Of a stretch of DNA of 64,000 bases, positions 17,546 through 27,166 are shown one piece after another. The translations under genes and the position numbers were made by a program. The first letter of the stretch is position 1, and every line of letters begins with the position of its first letter. The stretch spans positions 248,001 through 312,000 of the forward strand of contig NZ_JYLH01000007.1 of assembly GCF_001439685.1 (NCBI RefSeq), written 5' to 3'. The notes beneath the pieces are model-generated. The model saw only the letters and a list, made by a program, of their open reading frames with translations, made no database searches and was not told the origin of the DNA. Source of the stretch: Pseudomonas libanensis (GTDB lineage: Bacteria > Pseudomonadota > Gammaproteobacteria > Pseudomonadales > Pseudomonadaceae).

Positions 17546-18535
17546 ATGAGCACTTCCCCAACCTCAGTTTCTATCGGCGTGATATTCGCGGTAGTCGCCA
17601 CTCTCGGCTGGGCGCTGAATTTTATTGCGCCCTACGTCACCGGTGCCTACAGCCTCTACGACCTGATGGCCGTGCGCTTCTTGATAGCCGGTGGGCTCGG
17701 TATCGTCTGGATGATCCTGTGCCGGGCGCAACTGCCTGTGCTAAGCCCAGGCCAGCGTCTGTTCGCGGCGGTACTGGGCGCATTGGGTTGCCTGGGCTAT
17801 GGCGTCTGTATTGCCGCCGGCGTGATATTCGGCGGCCCGGTATTGACGCCAGCCTGTGTTGCCATGGTCCCGGTGCTACTGGCGCTGGTAGGCAACGCCA
17901 GCCATAAGACCCTGCATTGGCGCCAGTTGGTGCTGCCGCTGTCTTGCCTCACGGTGGGGCTGTTGCTGGCCAACATCAGCAGCCTGCACCAGCCCTCGCT
18001 GGGTAGCGGTGCCTGGCTGGCCGGGCTGTGCTTTTCGTTGGGTGCGGTGGCCTTATGGCTGGGGTTCAGCGTGATCAACCAGAAGCAGCTGGCGCGCCTG
18101 CCGGCCGGCGCAACCGGTCTGTGGACCGCCCTGATGCTGGTAGGTGCAGGCGTCGCGGCGCTGTGCCTGCTGCCCTGGATATACGCGCTAGGCTTGTTGC
18201 AGCTGCCAACCCTTGGCGCTGGCTGGAGCCAGGCATGGCCATTGTATGCCTGGAGCCTGGTGATCGCGGTGATGTCCACCGTCGTCGGTGCGTGGGCCTG
18301 GAACGCAGCGACGCGGCGCCTGCCCATGGTGCTGAGCGGTCAATTGATTGCCCTTGAATCCTTGTTCGCCACGCTGCTCGGCCTTTGGTTTCATCAGCGC
18401 TGGCCGACGCCCGTGGAGACCGCGGGCTTGGCTGCTGTGCTGATCGGCGTGGTGATGGCGGTGCGTATCATTTTGGCGGGTGCAAAACCCGCCACCAATC
18501 TTTCGGTGCCTGAAGCGCCAACTACAAGTCAGTAA
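17546..18535 (+). CDS. EamA/DMT-family transporter
   Basis: This 329-residue protein has ten hydrophobic segments and two EamA repeats. The second ends RLPMVLSGQLIALESLFATL, the usual repeat-two signature. It probably exports a small metabolite across the inner membrane. No strong ribosome site precedes the ATG at 17546. The 3' end overlaps the converging MFS gene by 14 bases. Confidence 0.87.
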   Translation: MSTSPTSVSIGVIFAVVATLGWALNFIAPYVTGAYSLYDLMAVRFLIAGGLGIVWMILCRAQLPVLSPGQRLFAAVLGALGCLGYGVCIAAGVIFGGPVLTPACVAMVPVLLALVGNASHKTLHWRQLVLPLSCLTVGLLLANISSLHQPSLGSGAWLAGLCFSLGAVALWLGFSVINQKQLARLPAGATGLWTALMLVGAGVAALCLLPWIYALGLLQLPTLGAGWSQAWPLYAWSLVIAVMSTVVGAWAWNAATRRLPMVLSGQLIALESLFATLLGLWFHQRWPTPVETAGLAAVLIGVVMAVRIILAGAKPATNLSVPEAPTTSQ

Positions 18536-19925
18536 TTTCTTTGTGGCGCGGCACCAGGGCCTTCATCACGCTCCAGGCCACCAGGTAGGCCAGGGCGCAA
18601 ATGGCAAACATGATCATGTAGCCGGTGTGGATGTCGTTGATCGACTTGTAGTAGTCGAACACCCAGCCGCCGATCTTGGTCATGACCACGCCGCCCAGGC
18701 CACCGGCCATGCCACCGATGCCGACCACCGAGGCCACGGTTTTCTGCGGGAACATGTCGGACACGGTGGTGAAGATATTGCACGACCACGCCTGGTGCGC
18801 CGAGGCGCCCACGCCGATGAGCAGCACCGGCACCCAGAAGCTCAGGTAGCCCAACGGCTGCGCCAGCAACACCACCAGCGGGAACAGCGCAATCACCAGC
18901 ATGGCTTTCATGCGCCCGTCATAGGGTGCATCGCCACGCGCCATGAAGTAGCTGGGGAACCAGCCGCCACCGATGCTGCCGACCATGGTCATGCTGTACA
19001 GCACCGCCAGCGGCATGACGATATCGGCGCCTTTCATGCCGTACTGTGCCGACAGGTAGGTGGGCAGCCAGAACAGGAAGAACCACCACACGCCATCGGT
19101 CATGAATTTGCCGAAGGCGAACGCCCAGGTCTGGCGGTAAGTCAGCAGCTTGAACCAGGAGACTTTCTTTGCGGTGGCGCCTGTAGGCGCTGGGGTGAAA
19201 GGTTGTACGGTCTGATCGCTGCGGATATAGGCCAGTTCCTCGGCCGACAGGCGTTTTTGCTGTTCCGGTTTTTCGTATACCGCGGCCCATACCGCGACCC
19301 ACAGGAACCCCAGCATGCCGATGACCATGAAGGCCGCTTCCCAGCCCCACAGGCCGGCAATCAGTGGCACGCAGATCGGTGCCAGGATCGCACCGACGTT
19401 GGCACCGGAGTTGAAAATACCGGTGGCCAGTGAGCGTTCTTTCTTGGGGAAATATTCGGCAGTCGCCTTGATCGCAATGGGAAAGTTGCCTGCTTCACCA
19501 ATCGCCAATACTGCGCGGGACAGCATGAAACCGGCAATCGACACCGGGATCACAGCCAGGCCGATTGCCCCGCTGATCGCGGCGATGCCCTCGCCCATCG
19601 GCACCGAGAAAGCATGCATGATCGCCCCGGTGGACCAGATCCCAATCGCCACCACGTAAGCGGCCTTGGTGCCAATCTTGTCGACGAACCGCCCGGCAAA
19701 CAGCATGGAAATGGCATAGACAAACTGGAACACCGCCGCGATGTTGGCGTAATCGGTGTTGCTCCAGCCAAATTGTGTCGAGAGTTGCGGTGCCAACAGG
19801 CTGAGCACCTGGCGGTCGAGGTAGTTGACCGTGGTGGCGAAAAACAGCATCGCGCAGATCGTCCAGCGATAGCTGCCGACTGCCTGGCCGACACGATGGG
19901 CACTGATGGGCTCGTTCAGATTCAT
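18522..19925 (-). CDS. MFS transporter, ACS (hexuronate/glucarate) type
   Basis: This 467-residue protein shows FFATTVNYLDRQVLSLLAP in the first segment, R and D pairs between segments 2 and 3, and AVLAIGEAGNFPIAIKATAE, all typical of the anion:cation symporter group (ExuT, GudP). It probably takes up a sugar acid. The ATG at 19925 is chosen by family; the frame opens 32 codons earlier. No catabolic gene is nearby to fix the substrate. Confidence 0.87.
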   Translation of the reverse strand: MNLNEPISAHRVGQAVGSYRWTICAMLFFATTVNYLDRQVLSLLAPQLSTQFGWSNTDYANIAAVFQFVYAISMLFAGRFVDKIGTKAAYVVAIGIWSTGAIMHAFSVPMGEGIAAISGAIGLAVIPVSIAGFMLSRAVLAIGEAGNFPIAIKATAEYFPKKERSLATGIFNSGANVGAILAPICVPLIAGLWGWEAAFMVIGMLGFLWVAVWAAVYEKPEQQKRLSAEELAYIRSDQTVQPFTPAPTGATAKKVSWFKLLTYRQTWAFAFGKFMTDGVWWFFLFWLPTYLSAQYGMKGADIVMPLAVLYSMTMVGSIGGGWFPSYFMARGDAPYDGRMKAMLVIALFPLVVLLAQPLGYLSFWVPVLLIGVGASAHQAWSCNIFTTVSDMFPQKTVASVVGIGGMAGGLGGVVMTKIGGWVFDYYKSINDIHTGYMIMFAICALAYLVAWSVMKALVPRHKEITDL

Positions 19926-20068
19926 GGCATCACTTTTTATTTTTGTTAGGTAGGACATATGCAACGTCATATGTCGTCGTACAACTGCGACTTTTATATC
20001 GGGACGCCCACGCAGTGTCAATCAGAAAAAGTGCCGTTTATCCAGGAATCAGACGGGTATAAGAAATG

Positions 20069-20599
20069 TCAGTCTTGAGCAGTTGTAGGATGACAAACCC
20101 GCATCACCAGGCTAGGTGCCTGGCCTGGTACGTCGTCCAACAGGCCGAAAGGTTGCATACCGATCTTTTCCAGCACACGGATCGACGCGACATGGTCGGG
20201 TCGTACCAGGCCGAAGACTTCCGGCAGACCGAGGGTTTCAAACGCCAACACCAACGCATCACGCCCCACCTCGGTGGCGTAGCCCTGCCCCCAGGCTTGG
20301 ACGGCAAAGCGATAGCCGAGGTTGACGCGTCGTTGTGTCAGATAGTTGAGCGGTGCAATGCCACCAAACCCAATGATGTGTCCGGGCGTTTCTCTACGGG
20401 CAATCGCCCACCAGCCGTAGCCGTGACTGGCCCATTGCTCCATCCAATGGGCCAGCAAGCGCTCGGCCGCCGCAAGATCAGGCATGGGCCCGGCGGGGTT
20501 GAACAAATTGGTCTGCGGGTCGCCGAAGATCGCGAGCAATCGCTGAACATCAGCGGACCGTGGTTGGCGGTAGGTGAGGCGTGAATAGCTGCTTGGCAT
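20069..20599 (-). CDS. GNAT-family N-acetyltransferase
   Basis: This 176-residue protein resembles the RimJ/RimL type. The acetyl-CoA-binding stretch is AWGQGYATEVGRDALVLAFE, followed by VRPDHVASIRVLEKIGM. A GGGAAG site precedes the ATG at 20599. The acceptor is unknown. Confidence 0.87.
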   Translation of the reverse strand: MPSSYSRLTYRQPRSADVQRLLAIFGDPQTNLFNPAGPMPDLAAAERLLAHWMEQWASHGYGWWAIARRETPGHIIGFGGIAPLNYLTQRRVNLGYRFAVQAWGQGYATEVGRDALVLAFETLGLPEVFGLVRPDHVASIRVLEKIGMQPFGLLDDVPGQAPSLVMRVCHPTTAQD

Positions 20600-20642
20600 A
20601 TGAATGACTTCCCTGTTTTGCCTGACTGACAATGACAACCCC

Positions 20643-20752
20643 TGTGGGAGCGCTCGAGCTTTAGCGAGGCCGCGATGGCGGTGGGTCAGGCAACATAAAT
20701 GCCAACATTACCGCCGCCTTCGCAGCCTCGCCGGGGCTCGACAACTCCCACA
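20643..20752. repeat. intergenic inverted repeat (REP-like)
   Basis: The left arm TGTGGGAGCGCTCGAGC and its partner ending ACTCCCACA enclose GAGGCCGCGATGGCGG and related sequence. It is close to the copy at 3526-3635, but the right arm is diverged (CCGGGGCTCGACAACTCC). Confidence 0.75.
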
Positions 20753-20859
20753 TTTGATCTGTTTTGCCGCTAGTTATGCATAGGCCTCGAAAACCCAACG
20801 TTTCATCCCATGCGAGAAAAAATACACAAAGCGGTGAATTATTTCGTGTCCTCTTGTAT

Positions 20860-20909
20860 CTGAACTGACAGAGTGGTGCCATCGTAGCGATGGCACCTCC
20901 CCTGTTCAG
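20860..20909 (+). promoter_or_regulatory. nested hairpin in the proP leader
   Basis: GGTGCCATCG-TAG-CGATGGCACC (20875-20897) is a perfect 10-base-pair stem, enclosed by CTGAAC (20860-20865) and GTTCAG (20904-20909). It ends 17 bases before the proP start codon, so it may hide or expose the ribosome site. Function is inferred from position. Confidence 0.5.
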
Positions 20910-20926
20910 CTTTAAGAGTGGCCCGC

Positions 20927-22429
20927 ATGAAACTACGGAAAAAACGCGTCAAACCCATCGGTTTGAACGACATCACCATTGTCGACGACAGCAAGATGCG
21001 CAAAGCAATCACTGCCGCCGCACTGGGCAATGCCATGGAATGGTTCGACTTTGGCGTGTATGGCTTTGTCGCCTATGTGCTGGGCAAGGTGTTCTTCCCC
21101 GACGCGTCCCCCAGCGTGCAAATGATCGCTGCACTGGGCACCTTCTCCGTGCCTTTCCTGATTCGCCCATTGGGCGGCCTGTTCTTTGGCGCTCTGGGCG
21201 ATAAGTACGGGCGGCAAAAAGTCCTCGCCGCCACCATCGTGATCATGTCCCTGAGCACCTTCGCCATTGGCTTGATTCCCGGCTATGCCTCTATCGGCAT
21301 CTGGGCGCCGATTTTGTTGCTGTTGTGCAAAATGGCCCAAGGTTTCTCGGTGGGTGGCGAGTACACCGGCGCGTCGATCTTCGTCGCCGAATACGCCCCT
21401 GACCGCAAGCGCGGCTTTCTCGGCAGTTGGCTGGACTTCGGCTCGATTGCCGGTTTTGTCCTCGGCGCAGGTGTGGTGGTATTGATCTCCACCGTGCTCG
21501 GCGAAGCGGAATTCGAAGCCTGGGGCTGGCGCCTGCCGTTCTTCCTCGCCCTGCCCCTGGGCATGATCGGCCTGTACCTGCGCCATGCGCTGGAAGAGAC
21601 CCCGGCGTTCCAGCAACACGTCGACAAGCTCGAACAGGGCGATCGCGAAGGCCTGACCCACGGGCCGCGAGTGTCGTTCAAGGAAATCGCCACCAAGCAC
21701 TGGCGCAGCCTGTTGACCTGCATCGGTATCGTCGCGGCCACCAACGTGACCTACTACATGCTGCTCACCTACATGCCGAGCTACCTGTCCCATAACCTGC
21801 ACTACGCCGAAAACAGCGGCGTGTTGATCATCATCGCGATCATGGTCGGCATGTTGTTCGTGCAGCCGTTCATTGGCTTTGTCAGCGACAAGATCGGCCG
21901 CAAGCCGTTCATCATCGCCGGCAGCATTGGCCTGCTGTTCCTGTCGATCCCGGCGTTCATGCTGATCACCAGCGGCAAGACCGGGCTGATCTTCAGCGGC
22001 CTGCTGATCCTGGCCATTGTGCTGAACTTCTTTATCGGCGTGATGGCCTCCACCTTACCGGCGATGTTCCCCACTCACCTGCGCTACAGCGCCCTGGCCA
22101 GTGCATTCAACGTCTCGGTGCTGATTGCCGGCGTCACGCCAACCGTCGTCGCCTGGCTGGTGGAAAGCACCAACGACCTGTACATGCCCGCCTATTATCT
22201 GATGGTGTTCGCCGTGGTCGGCCTGGTCACTGGCCTGACCATGAAGGAAACCGCCAACAAGCCCCTACGCGGTGCGGCACCTGCGGCTTCCGACATGGCG
22301 GAAGCCAAGGAGCTGCTGCAGGAACATCACGACAATATCGAGCAGAAAATCGAAGACATCGATGCCGAGATTGCCGCGCTGCAAGCCAAGCGTGAAAACC
22401 TGGTGCAGCAGCATCCACGGATTAACTAA
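20927..22429 (+). CDS. proP: proline/betaine osmosensing transporter ProP
   Basis: At 500 residues this has the same length as E. coli ProP and closely follows it, from KPIGLNDITIVDDSKMRKAI to LGNAMEWFDFGVYGFVAYVL, GGEYTGASIFVAEYAPDRKR and the DRKRGFLGSWLDFGSIAGF loop. The C-terminal tail (about 445-500) carries HDNIEQKIEDIDAEIAALQ, the antiparallel coiled coil that tunes osmotic activation. It is an H+ symporter for proline and glycine betaine. The ATG at 20927 is chosen to match ProP; another lies three codons upstream. Confidence 0.93.
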   Translation: MKLRKKRVKPIGLNDITIVDDSKMRKAITAAALGNAMEWFDFGVYGFVAYVLGKVFFPDASPSVQMIAALGTFSVPFLIRPLGGLFFGALGDKYGRQKVLAATIVIMSLSTFAIGLIPGYASIGIWAPILLLLCKMAQGFSVGGEYTGASIFVAEYAPDRKRGFLGSWLDFGSIAGFVLGAGVVVLISTVLGEAEFEAWGWRLPFFLALPLGMIGLYLRHALEETPAFQQHVDKLEQGDREGLTHGPRVSFKEIATKHWRSLLTCIGIVAATNVTYYMLLTYMPSYLSHNLHYAENSGVLIIIAIMVGMLFVQPFIGFVSDKIGRKPFIIAGSIGLLFLSIPAFMLITSGKTGLIFSGLLILAIVLNFFIGVMASTLPAMFPTHLRYSALASAFNVSVLIAGVTPTVVAWLVESTNDLYMPAYYLMVFAVVGLVTGLTMKETANKPLRGAAPAASDMAEAKELLQEHHDNIEQKIEDIDAEIAALQAKRENLVQQHPRIN

Positions 22430-22440
22430 AACCTGACTGT

Positions 22441-22465
22441 GCATGGCCGCTGCGAGCGGCCATGC
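22441..22465. terminator. hairpin between proP and the GAF gene
   Basis: GCATGGCCGCT-GCG-AGCGGCCATGC is a perfect 11-base-pair stem 12 bases after proP. No T-run follows, and the GAF gene starts 17 bases later, so it may lower read-through or protect the proP message rather than fully terminate it. Confidence 0.55.
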
Positions 22466-22481
22466 CATTGGAGTATTCAAC

Positions 22482-22985
22482 ATGCTTCCAAGCGTCACCG
22501 CACAGTTGTTACTCAGCGCAGACGAACGCGCCGCTATCGCAGAAATCGAAGCTACAACCAACATCCTCAAGCTGGTCACGCGCTTGACCGGCATGAGATT
22601 TGCCGGCATCGCCAAATTTACCGACCTGGAATGGGTGGTCTGCTCGGCCTACGACCCTCTGCAAATGGGCATCAATGTCGACGATGTACTCGACTTGGAA
22701 ACCACCCTGTGCAGTGAGTTCTGCATCGACCCCCAAGCCTTGTTCATCCCGCAGATCAGCCAGAACGGCCGCTTTGCGTCACGCCCGGTGGTCAAGCAAT
22801 ACGCCATCGAAAGCTATGCCGGCGCGCCGATCTTTCTGCCCGATGGCCGTCTGTTCGGAGCGCTGTGTGCGCTGGACTCGCGGGCGATGCTGTTCGATGA
22901 CCCCAACTTGCCGGAAACCCTGAGCCTGTTCGCACGGCTTATCGGCTGCATCTTCTACGCTAATCTGACCCCGGCGGATCACTGA
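22482..22985 (+). CDS. GAF-domain protein
   Basis: This 167-residue protein consists essentially of one GAF domain (about 20-160): TRLTGMRFAGIAKFTDLEWV, then IPQISQNGRF and IESYAGAPIFLPDGRLFGAL with CALDSRAM. There is no output domain, so it is probably a small sensor or ligand-binding protein. The ATG follows GGAG after the hairpin. The end overlaps the converging AraC gene by 26 bases. Confidence 0.85.
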   Translation: MLPSVTAQLLLSADERAAIAEIEATTNILKLVTRLTGMRFAGIAKFTDLEWVVCSAYDPLQMGINVDDVLDLETTLCSEFCIDPQALFIPQISQNGRFASRPVVKQYAIESYAGAPIFLPDGRLFGALCALDSRAMLFDDPNLPETLSLFARLIGCIFYANLTPADH

Positions 22986-23883
22986 CACTCGCCCTGCCCC
23001 GCAGTGTTGCCATATCGCGCTTGGGCGGCACCCCAAACAGCCGGCTGTACTCACGGCTGAATTGCGACGGGCTCTCATACCCGACTTTGAACGCGGCACT
23101 GGATACATCCTGGTGCTCGTTCAACATTAATCGTCGTGCTTCATTCAGACGCAGCCATTTCTGGTATTGCAGCGGGCTCATCGCGGTCAGTTGCCGGAAG
23201 TGATGGTGAAAGGTCGCCGCGCTCATTTGCACCCGCGCTGCCAGCTCTTCCACACGCAGGGCCGCGTCGAAATTCAACTTCAGCCAGTCGATGGCCTTGG
23301 CAATCCGATAGCCCTGCCCGTCCACCGAGCAGATCTGGCGCAGTCGGCCGGCCTGGTCGCTTTTCAGTAGCCGGTAATGAATCTCGCGCTGGATCAATGG
23401 CGCGAGTACCGGAATCGCTTCGGGTTCATCCAGCAACGCCACCAGGCGCGCGAATGCGGCCAGCATGCCGTCGGTGACCGTGCCGATCCCCACGCCCTTC
23501 ATGACTGCGCGTTCACGCACCGGCGGCAAGCCACCCTGGGCGATCAGCTCGGCCAGCATGCGCAGGTCCAGCTTGAACGTCAGCCCCAGGCACGGCTGCT
23601 CGGGGCTGGCCGCCAGCACCTCGGAATTGGCCGGAATGTCCAGCGACGTCACCAGGAACCGGGAAGTGTCGTAGGGGTAGCCCTCGCCGCCGACCCACAA
23701 CTGCTTCTCGCCCTGGGCCACCAGCACGATGCACGGCTCAACCATGCACACCACCGGCGCAGCGGGTTGCTCACGCCGATAAAAGCCCAGGCCGGGGATC
23801 GGCATGGCGTAGTCGCCGGGCGACGGCGTGCGCGAACCAATCGATTGGATCAGCGCGTTCAATGGGGTGGGAGTGGACGTCAT
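22960..23883 (-). CDS. AraC-family regulator
   Basis: This 307-residue protein has an AraC_N cupin-like domain (VVCMVEPCIVLVAQGEKQLW) and a C-terminal pair of helix-turn-helix motifs (VEELAARVQMSAATFHHHFR; VSSAAFKVGYESPSQFSREY). It is divergent from the hydrolase/MFS operon at 24047 and likely controls it. Confidence 0.9.
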   Translation of the reverse strand: MTSTPTPLNALIQSIGSRTPSPGDYAMPIPGLGFYRREQPAAPVVCMVEPCIVLVAQGEKQLWVGGEGYPYDTSRFLVTSLDIPANSEVLAASPEQPCLGLTFKLDLRMLAELIAQGGLPPVRERAVMKGVGIGTVTDGMLAAFARLVALLDEPEAIPVLAPLIQREIHYRLLKSDQAGRLRQICSVDGQGYRIAKAIDWLKLNFDAALRVEELAARVQMSAATFHHHFRQLTAMSPLQYQKWLRLNEARRLMLNEHQDVSSAAFKVGYESPSQFSREYSRLFGVPPKRDMATLRGRASVSDPPGSD

Positions 23884-24046
23884 GACAGACCCTCTCAGTG
23901 CTTCATTGCACTTTACTCGCGCAAGCCACGGGCGTCGTCATCTGGCACTGAAACTCAGAGGATCAGGCAAGTAATCCACTCAAATGCACTATAGAAGCCC
24001 TGCCGTCACCCGGAAAATGTGCGGACACTTTACGAGGAACATCCCT

Positions 24047-25069
24047 ATGAAACGCCTCTTGCTCGCCCTGGGTTTGCTGGTGACTTCTCTTTCTTCATTT
24101 GGAGCCGATATGTCTAACGGTGCGGATAACTTCTACAGCAGCGACACAGTGACGGCCGAACCTGTCACCTTCAACAATCAATACGGCATGCAGGTCGCAG
24201 GCACGCTGTTCGTGCCCAAGCACCTTGCCCCAGGCTCAAAGCACGCAGCCCTTGTCGTCGGCCACCCGATGGGCGCCGTAAAAGAGCAAAGCGCCAACCT
24301 TTACGCCACCAAAATGGCTGAGCAGGGTTTCGTGACCCTGTCCCTGGACCTGTCGTTCTGGGGCCAAAGCGCCGGCACACCACGCAACGCGGTGTTGCCC
24401 GACCTCTACGTGGAAGACTTCAGCGCCGCCGTGGACTTTCTGGGCACTCGCCCACAGGTCGACCGGGAACGCATCGGTGCCATCGGCATTTGCGGCAGCG
24501 GCAGTTTTGTGATCAGTGCTGCGAAGATCGATCCGCGTCTCAAGGCAATCGCCACCGTCAGCATGTACGACATGGGCGCGGCCAACCGCAATGGCCTCAA
24601 GCACGGCATGACCTTGCAACAGCGCCAGCAGATCCTGCGCCAGGCCGCCAACCAGCGCTATGTAGAGTTCCAGGGCGGCGAGACCCTCTACACCGGTGGC
24701 ACGCCGCAAAGCCTTACCGGCGACCCGGTCGGCGACGAGTTCTACGACTTCTACCGCACCCCTCGCGGCGAAGTCACCCCGGCGGGCGCCTCATCGCAAA
24801 CCACCACCCGGCCGACGCTGACCAGCAACGTCAAGTTCATGAACTTCTACCCATTCAACAATATCGAGACGATCTCGCCGCGCCCACTGCTGCTGATTAC
24901 CGGGGCCTACGCGCACTCCCGTGAATTCAGTGAAGACGCCTATCAACGCGCCGCCGAGCCCAAGCAATTGCTGATCATCCCCAACGCCGGCCATGTAGAC
25001 CTGTACGACCGCGTCGAACTGATCCCGTTTGACACGCTCATCACCTTCTTCCAGAGCCACTTGCAGTGA
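24047..25069 (+). CDS. secreted alpha/beta hydrolase
   Basis: This 340-residue protein has a cleavable signal (MKRLLLALGLLVTSLSSFGA). The nucleophile elbow is GICGSGS, where the cysteine or the serine after it could be the nucleophile. The oxyanion region VVGHPMGAVKEQ and the late NAGHVDLYD (histidine) complete a hydrolase fold of the DUF1100/YcjY type. GAGG precedes the ATG at 24047. The stop overlaps the MFS start (GTGA), so the two are cotranslated. The substrate is unknown. Confidence 0.85.
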   Translation: MKRLLLALGLLVTSLSSFGADMSNGADNFYSSDTVTAEPVTFNNQYGMQVAGTLFVPKHLAPGSKHAALVVGHPMGAVKEQSANLYATKMAEQGFVTLSLDLSFWGQSAGTPRNAVLPDLYVEDFSAAVDFLGTRPQVDRERIGAIGICGSGSFVISAAKIDPRLKAIATVSMYDMGAANRNGLKHGMTLQQRQQILRQAANQRYVEFQGGETLYTGGTPQSLTGDPVGDEFYDFYRTPRGEVTPAGASSQTTTRPTLTSNVKFMNFYPFNNIETISPRPLLLITGAYAHSREFSEDAYQRAAEPKQLLIIPNAGHVDLYDRVELIPFDTLITFFQSHLQ

Positions 25070-26256
25070 GTTCCGTTACCCCTCAACCGCAACGCTGGGG
25101 CGCGGTGCTCGCGATGTCGCTGGCGGCGTTTGCGTTGGTCGCCTCCGAGTTCATGCCGGTCAGCCTGCTGACACCGCTGGCCGCTGACTTACACATCACT
25201 GAAGGCCAGGCCGGCCAGGGTATTTCCGTGTCCGGGGTGTTTGCCCTGCTCACCAGCCTGGTCATCGCGGCGGTTGCCGCGCGGATGGATCGCAAGCGCC
25301 TGCTGATGGCCTTGACCCTGCTGATGATCGTCTCCGGCAGCGTGGTAGCGTTCGCGCCGAATTACGCGGTGTTCATGCTCGGGCGCGCATTGATTGGGGT
25401 GGCGATTGGCGGCTTCTGGTCGCTGTCGGCGGCCACGGCAATGCGCCTGGTCGAGCCCGCCCAAGTGCCACGGGCCTTGGCCATCGTCAACGGTGGCAAT
25501 GCCCTGGCGACGGTGATCGCGGCGCCGCTGGGCAGCTTTCTCGGCGGCCTGATTGGCTGGCGCGGCGCATTCTTTTGCGTGGTGCCAGTGGCCGTGATTG
25601 CGCTGGCCTGGCTATGGCTGAGCTTGCCTGCGCTCAAGCACAGCGGCGCGGCAAACACCGGCAATGCACTGCGCCTGCTGAAAAAACCCAAGGTGGCCTT
25701 GGGCATGTGCGCCGTCAGCCTGTTCTTCATGGGCCAGTTCATGCTGTTCACTTACCTGCGGCCGTTCCTGGAAGGCGTGACCCGGGTCGAGGTGTCTACC
25801 CTGTCGTTGATGCTACTGGTGCTCGGCCTGGCCGGCCTGGCGGGTACGGTGTTGATTGAGCATTTGCTCAAGCACCATCTCTACCCGACGCTGATTGCCA
25901 TCCCGCTGATCATGGCAGGCATCGCCTTTACGCTGGTGGAGTTCGGCGGTTCAGCGATTGTCACCACCGTGCTGTTGGGCTGCTGGGGCCTGGTGGCTAC
26001 TGCTGCGCCCGTTGGCTGGTGGACATGGCTGGCGCGCACCTTGCCCGACGACGCTGAAGCCGGCGGGGGGTTGATGGTAGCCATCATCCAGTTGGCGATT
26101 GCCGCCGGCGCCACCGTCGGTGGTGTGGCATTCGACTTGAGCGGTTATCAGGCCACCTTCGAGTTGAGCGCCGCCTTGCTGGTAGTCGCCACGCTGCTGG
26201 CTTACCTGACATCCCGGCGCCCTGCTCACGCGCCCATGGCAAACGGCACTACTTGA
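25066..26256 (+). CDS. MFS drug/sugar efflux transporter
   Basis: This 396-residue protein is of the SotB/YdhP type, starting with a GTG that overlaps the hydrolase stop. FALVASEFMPVSLLTPLAAD and MDRKRLLMALTLLMIVSG are typical. It probably exports a compound related to the hydrolase or its inducer. Confidence 0.87.
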   Translation: MSSVTPQPQRWGAVLAMSLAAFALVASEFMPVSLLTPLAADLHITEGQAGQGISVSGVFALLTSLVIAAVAARMDRKRLLMALTLLMIVSGSVVAFAPNYAVFMLGRALIGVAIGGFWSLSAATAMRLVEPAQVPRALAIVNGGNALATVIAAPLGSFLGGLIGWRGAFFCVVPVAVIALAWLWLSLPALKHSGAANTGNALRLLKKPKVALGMCAVSLFFMGQFMLFTYLRPFLEGVTRVEVSTLSLMLLVLGLAGLAGTVLIEHLLKHHLYPTLIAIPLIMAGIAFTLVEFGGSAIVTTVLLGCWGLVATAAPVGWWTWLARTLPDDAEAGGGLMVAIIQLAIAAGATVGGVAFDLSGYQATFELSAALLVVATLLAYLTSRRPAHAPMANGTT

Positions 26257-27022
26257 AAAACTGACTCGGCGTCCTGCCAAACTGTTTCTTGAACATACTG
26301 GTAAACGCACTCGGGCTTTCATACCCCAGCTCAAACGCCACATCGATAATCTTCTCCCCCACCGCAATGCGCTCCAGCGCCAGCAGCAACCGCGCCTGCT
26401 GGCGCCATTGGCCGAAGGTCATGCCGGTTTCCTTGCGGAACAGGCGCTGGATGGTGGTTTGATCCAGCCCCAGGCGCGCACTCCAGTGCGCAACGGTGGA
26501 GGCGTCTCCCGGTTCGTTCTGCAACGCCAGGCAGATCTGGCTCAGGCGCGGGTCGGCAGGCTGTGGCAGGGACAATGGCAAGGCTGGAAGGTTGGCCAGT
26601 TCATCGAGGATCAGGTGCATGATCCGGGCATCGCGTGAGTCCTCGGCATAGGGCGGTTTCAGGCTGACCGAGGCCTTGATCAGCTCGCTCAGCAACGGGG
26701 AAACCGTCACCGTCTTCGGCTCGGTCGGCAGGTTCGGGAAACTGTCCGGGCGCACGAACACGCTGCGCATCTTCAACGTGCCCACGCAGCGCAATGAGTG
26801 AACTTGACCACAGGGCATCCAAAAGCCACGATTGGGCGGTACCGTCCATTGCCGCAGGGCCGAATACACCACCATGACGCCACCGATGGCGTACAGCAGT
26901 TGATGCTTGTTGTGGCTGTGCTCAGGGATCACCCAGTTTTCCGGATAATCGGTAGCCGAGCTGATGACAGCCCAGTCGCCCTCATCGATATCCCGAAGAA
27001 ATTTATCCAGTGATCTGATCAT
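26249..27022 (-). CDS. AraC-family regulator
   Basis: This 257-residue protein has a short cupin-like N-terminus (PEHSHNKHQLLYAIGGVMVV) and a C-terminal AraC domain (ARLGLDQTTIQRLFRKETGM; IIDVAFELGYESPSAFTSMF). AAGGGC precedes the ATG at 27022; the open frame upstream is not protein-like. It is divergent from the Fsr-like transporter and also lies tail to tail with the SotB-like gene. Confidence 0.9.
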   Translation of the reverse strand: MIRSLDKFLRDIDEGDWAVISSATDYPENWVIPEHSHNKHQLLYAIGGVMVVYSALRQWTVPPNRGFWMPCGQVHSLRCVGTLKMRSVFVRPDSFPNLPTEPKTVTVSPLLSELIKASVSLKPPYAEDSRDARIMHLILDELANLPALPLSLPQPADPRLSQICLALQNEPGDASTVAHWSARLGLDQTTIQRLFRKETGMTFGQWRQQARLLLALERIAVGEKIIDVAFELGYESPSAFTSMFKKQFGRTPSQFFK

Positions 27023-27166
27023 TTTGCCCTTTTTGCGATGGTTTCCGCCCGAATTGCGCGAGACAGGCTTTTTCTTCGAATTTAGCATAGCTTTCGAAAC
27101 AATTAGAAATGGCTGCCAGCTAAAGTCCTGTCTGCCCCTGTTTGCTGCCTTGTATGGAATGCCTGC

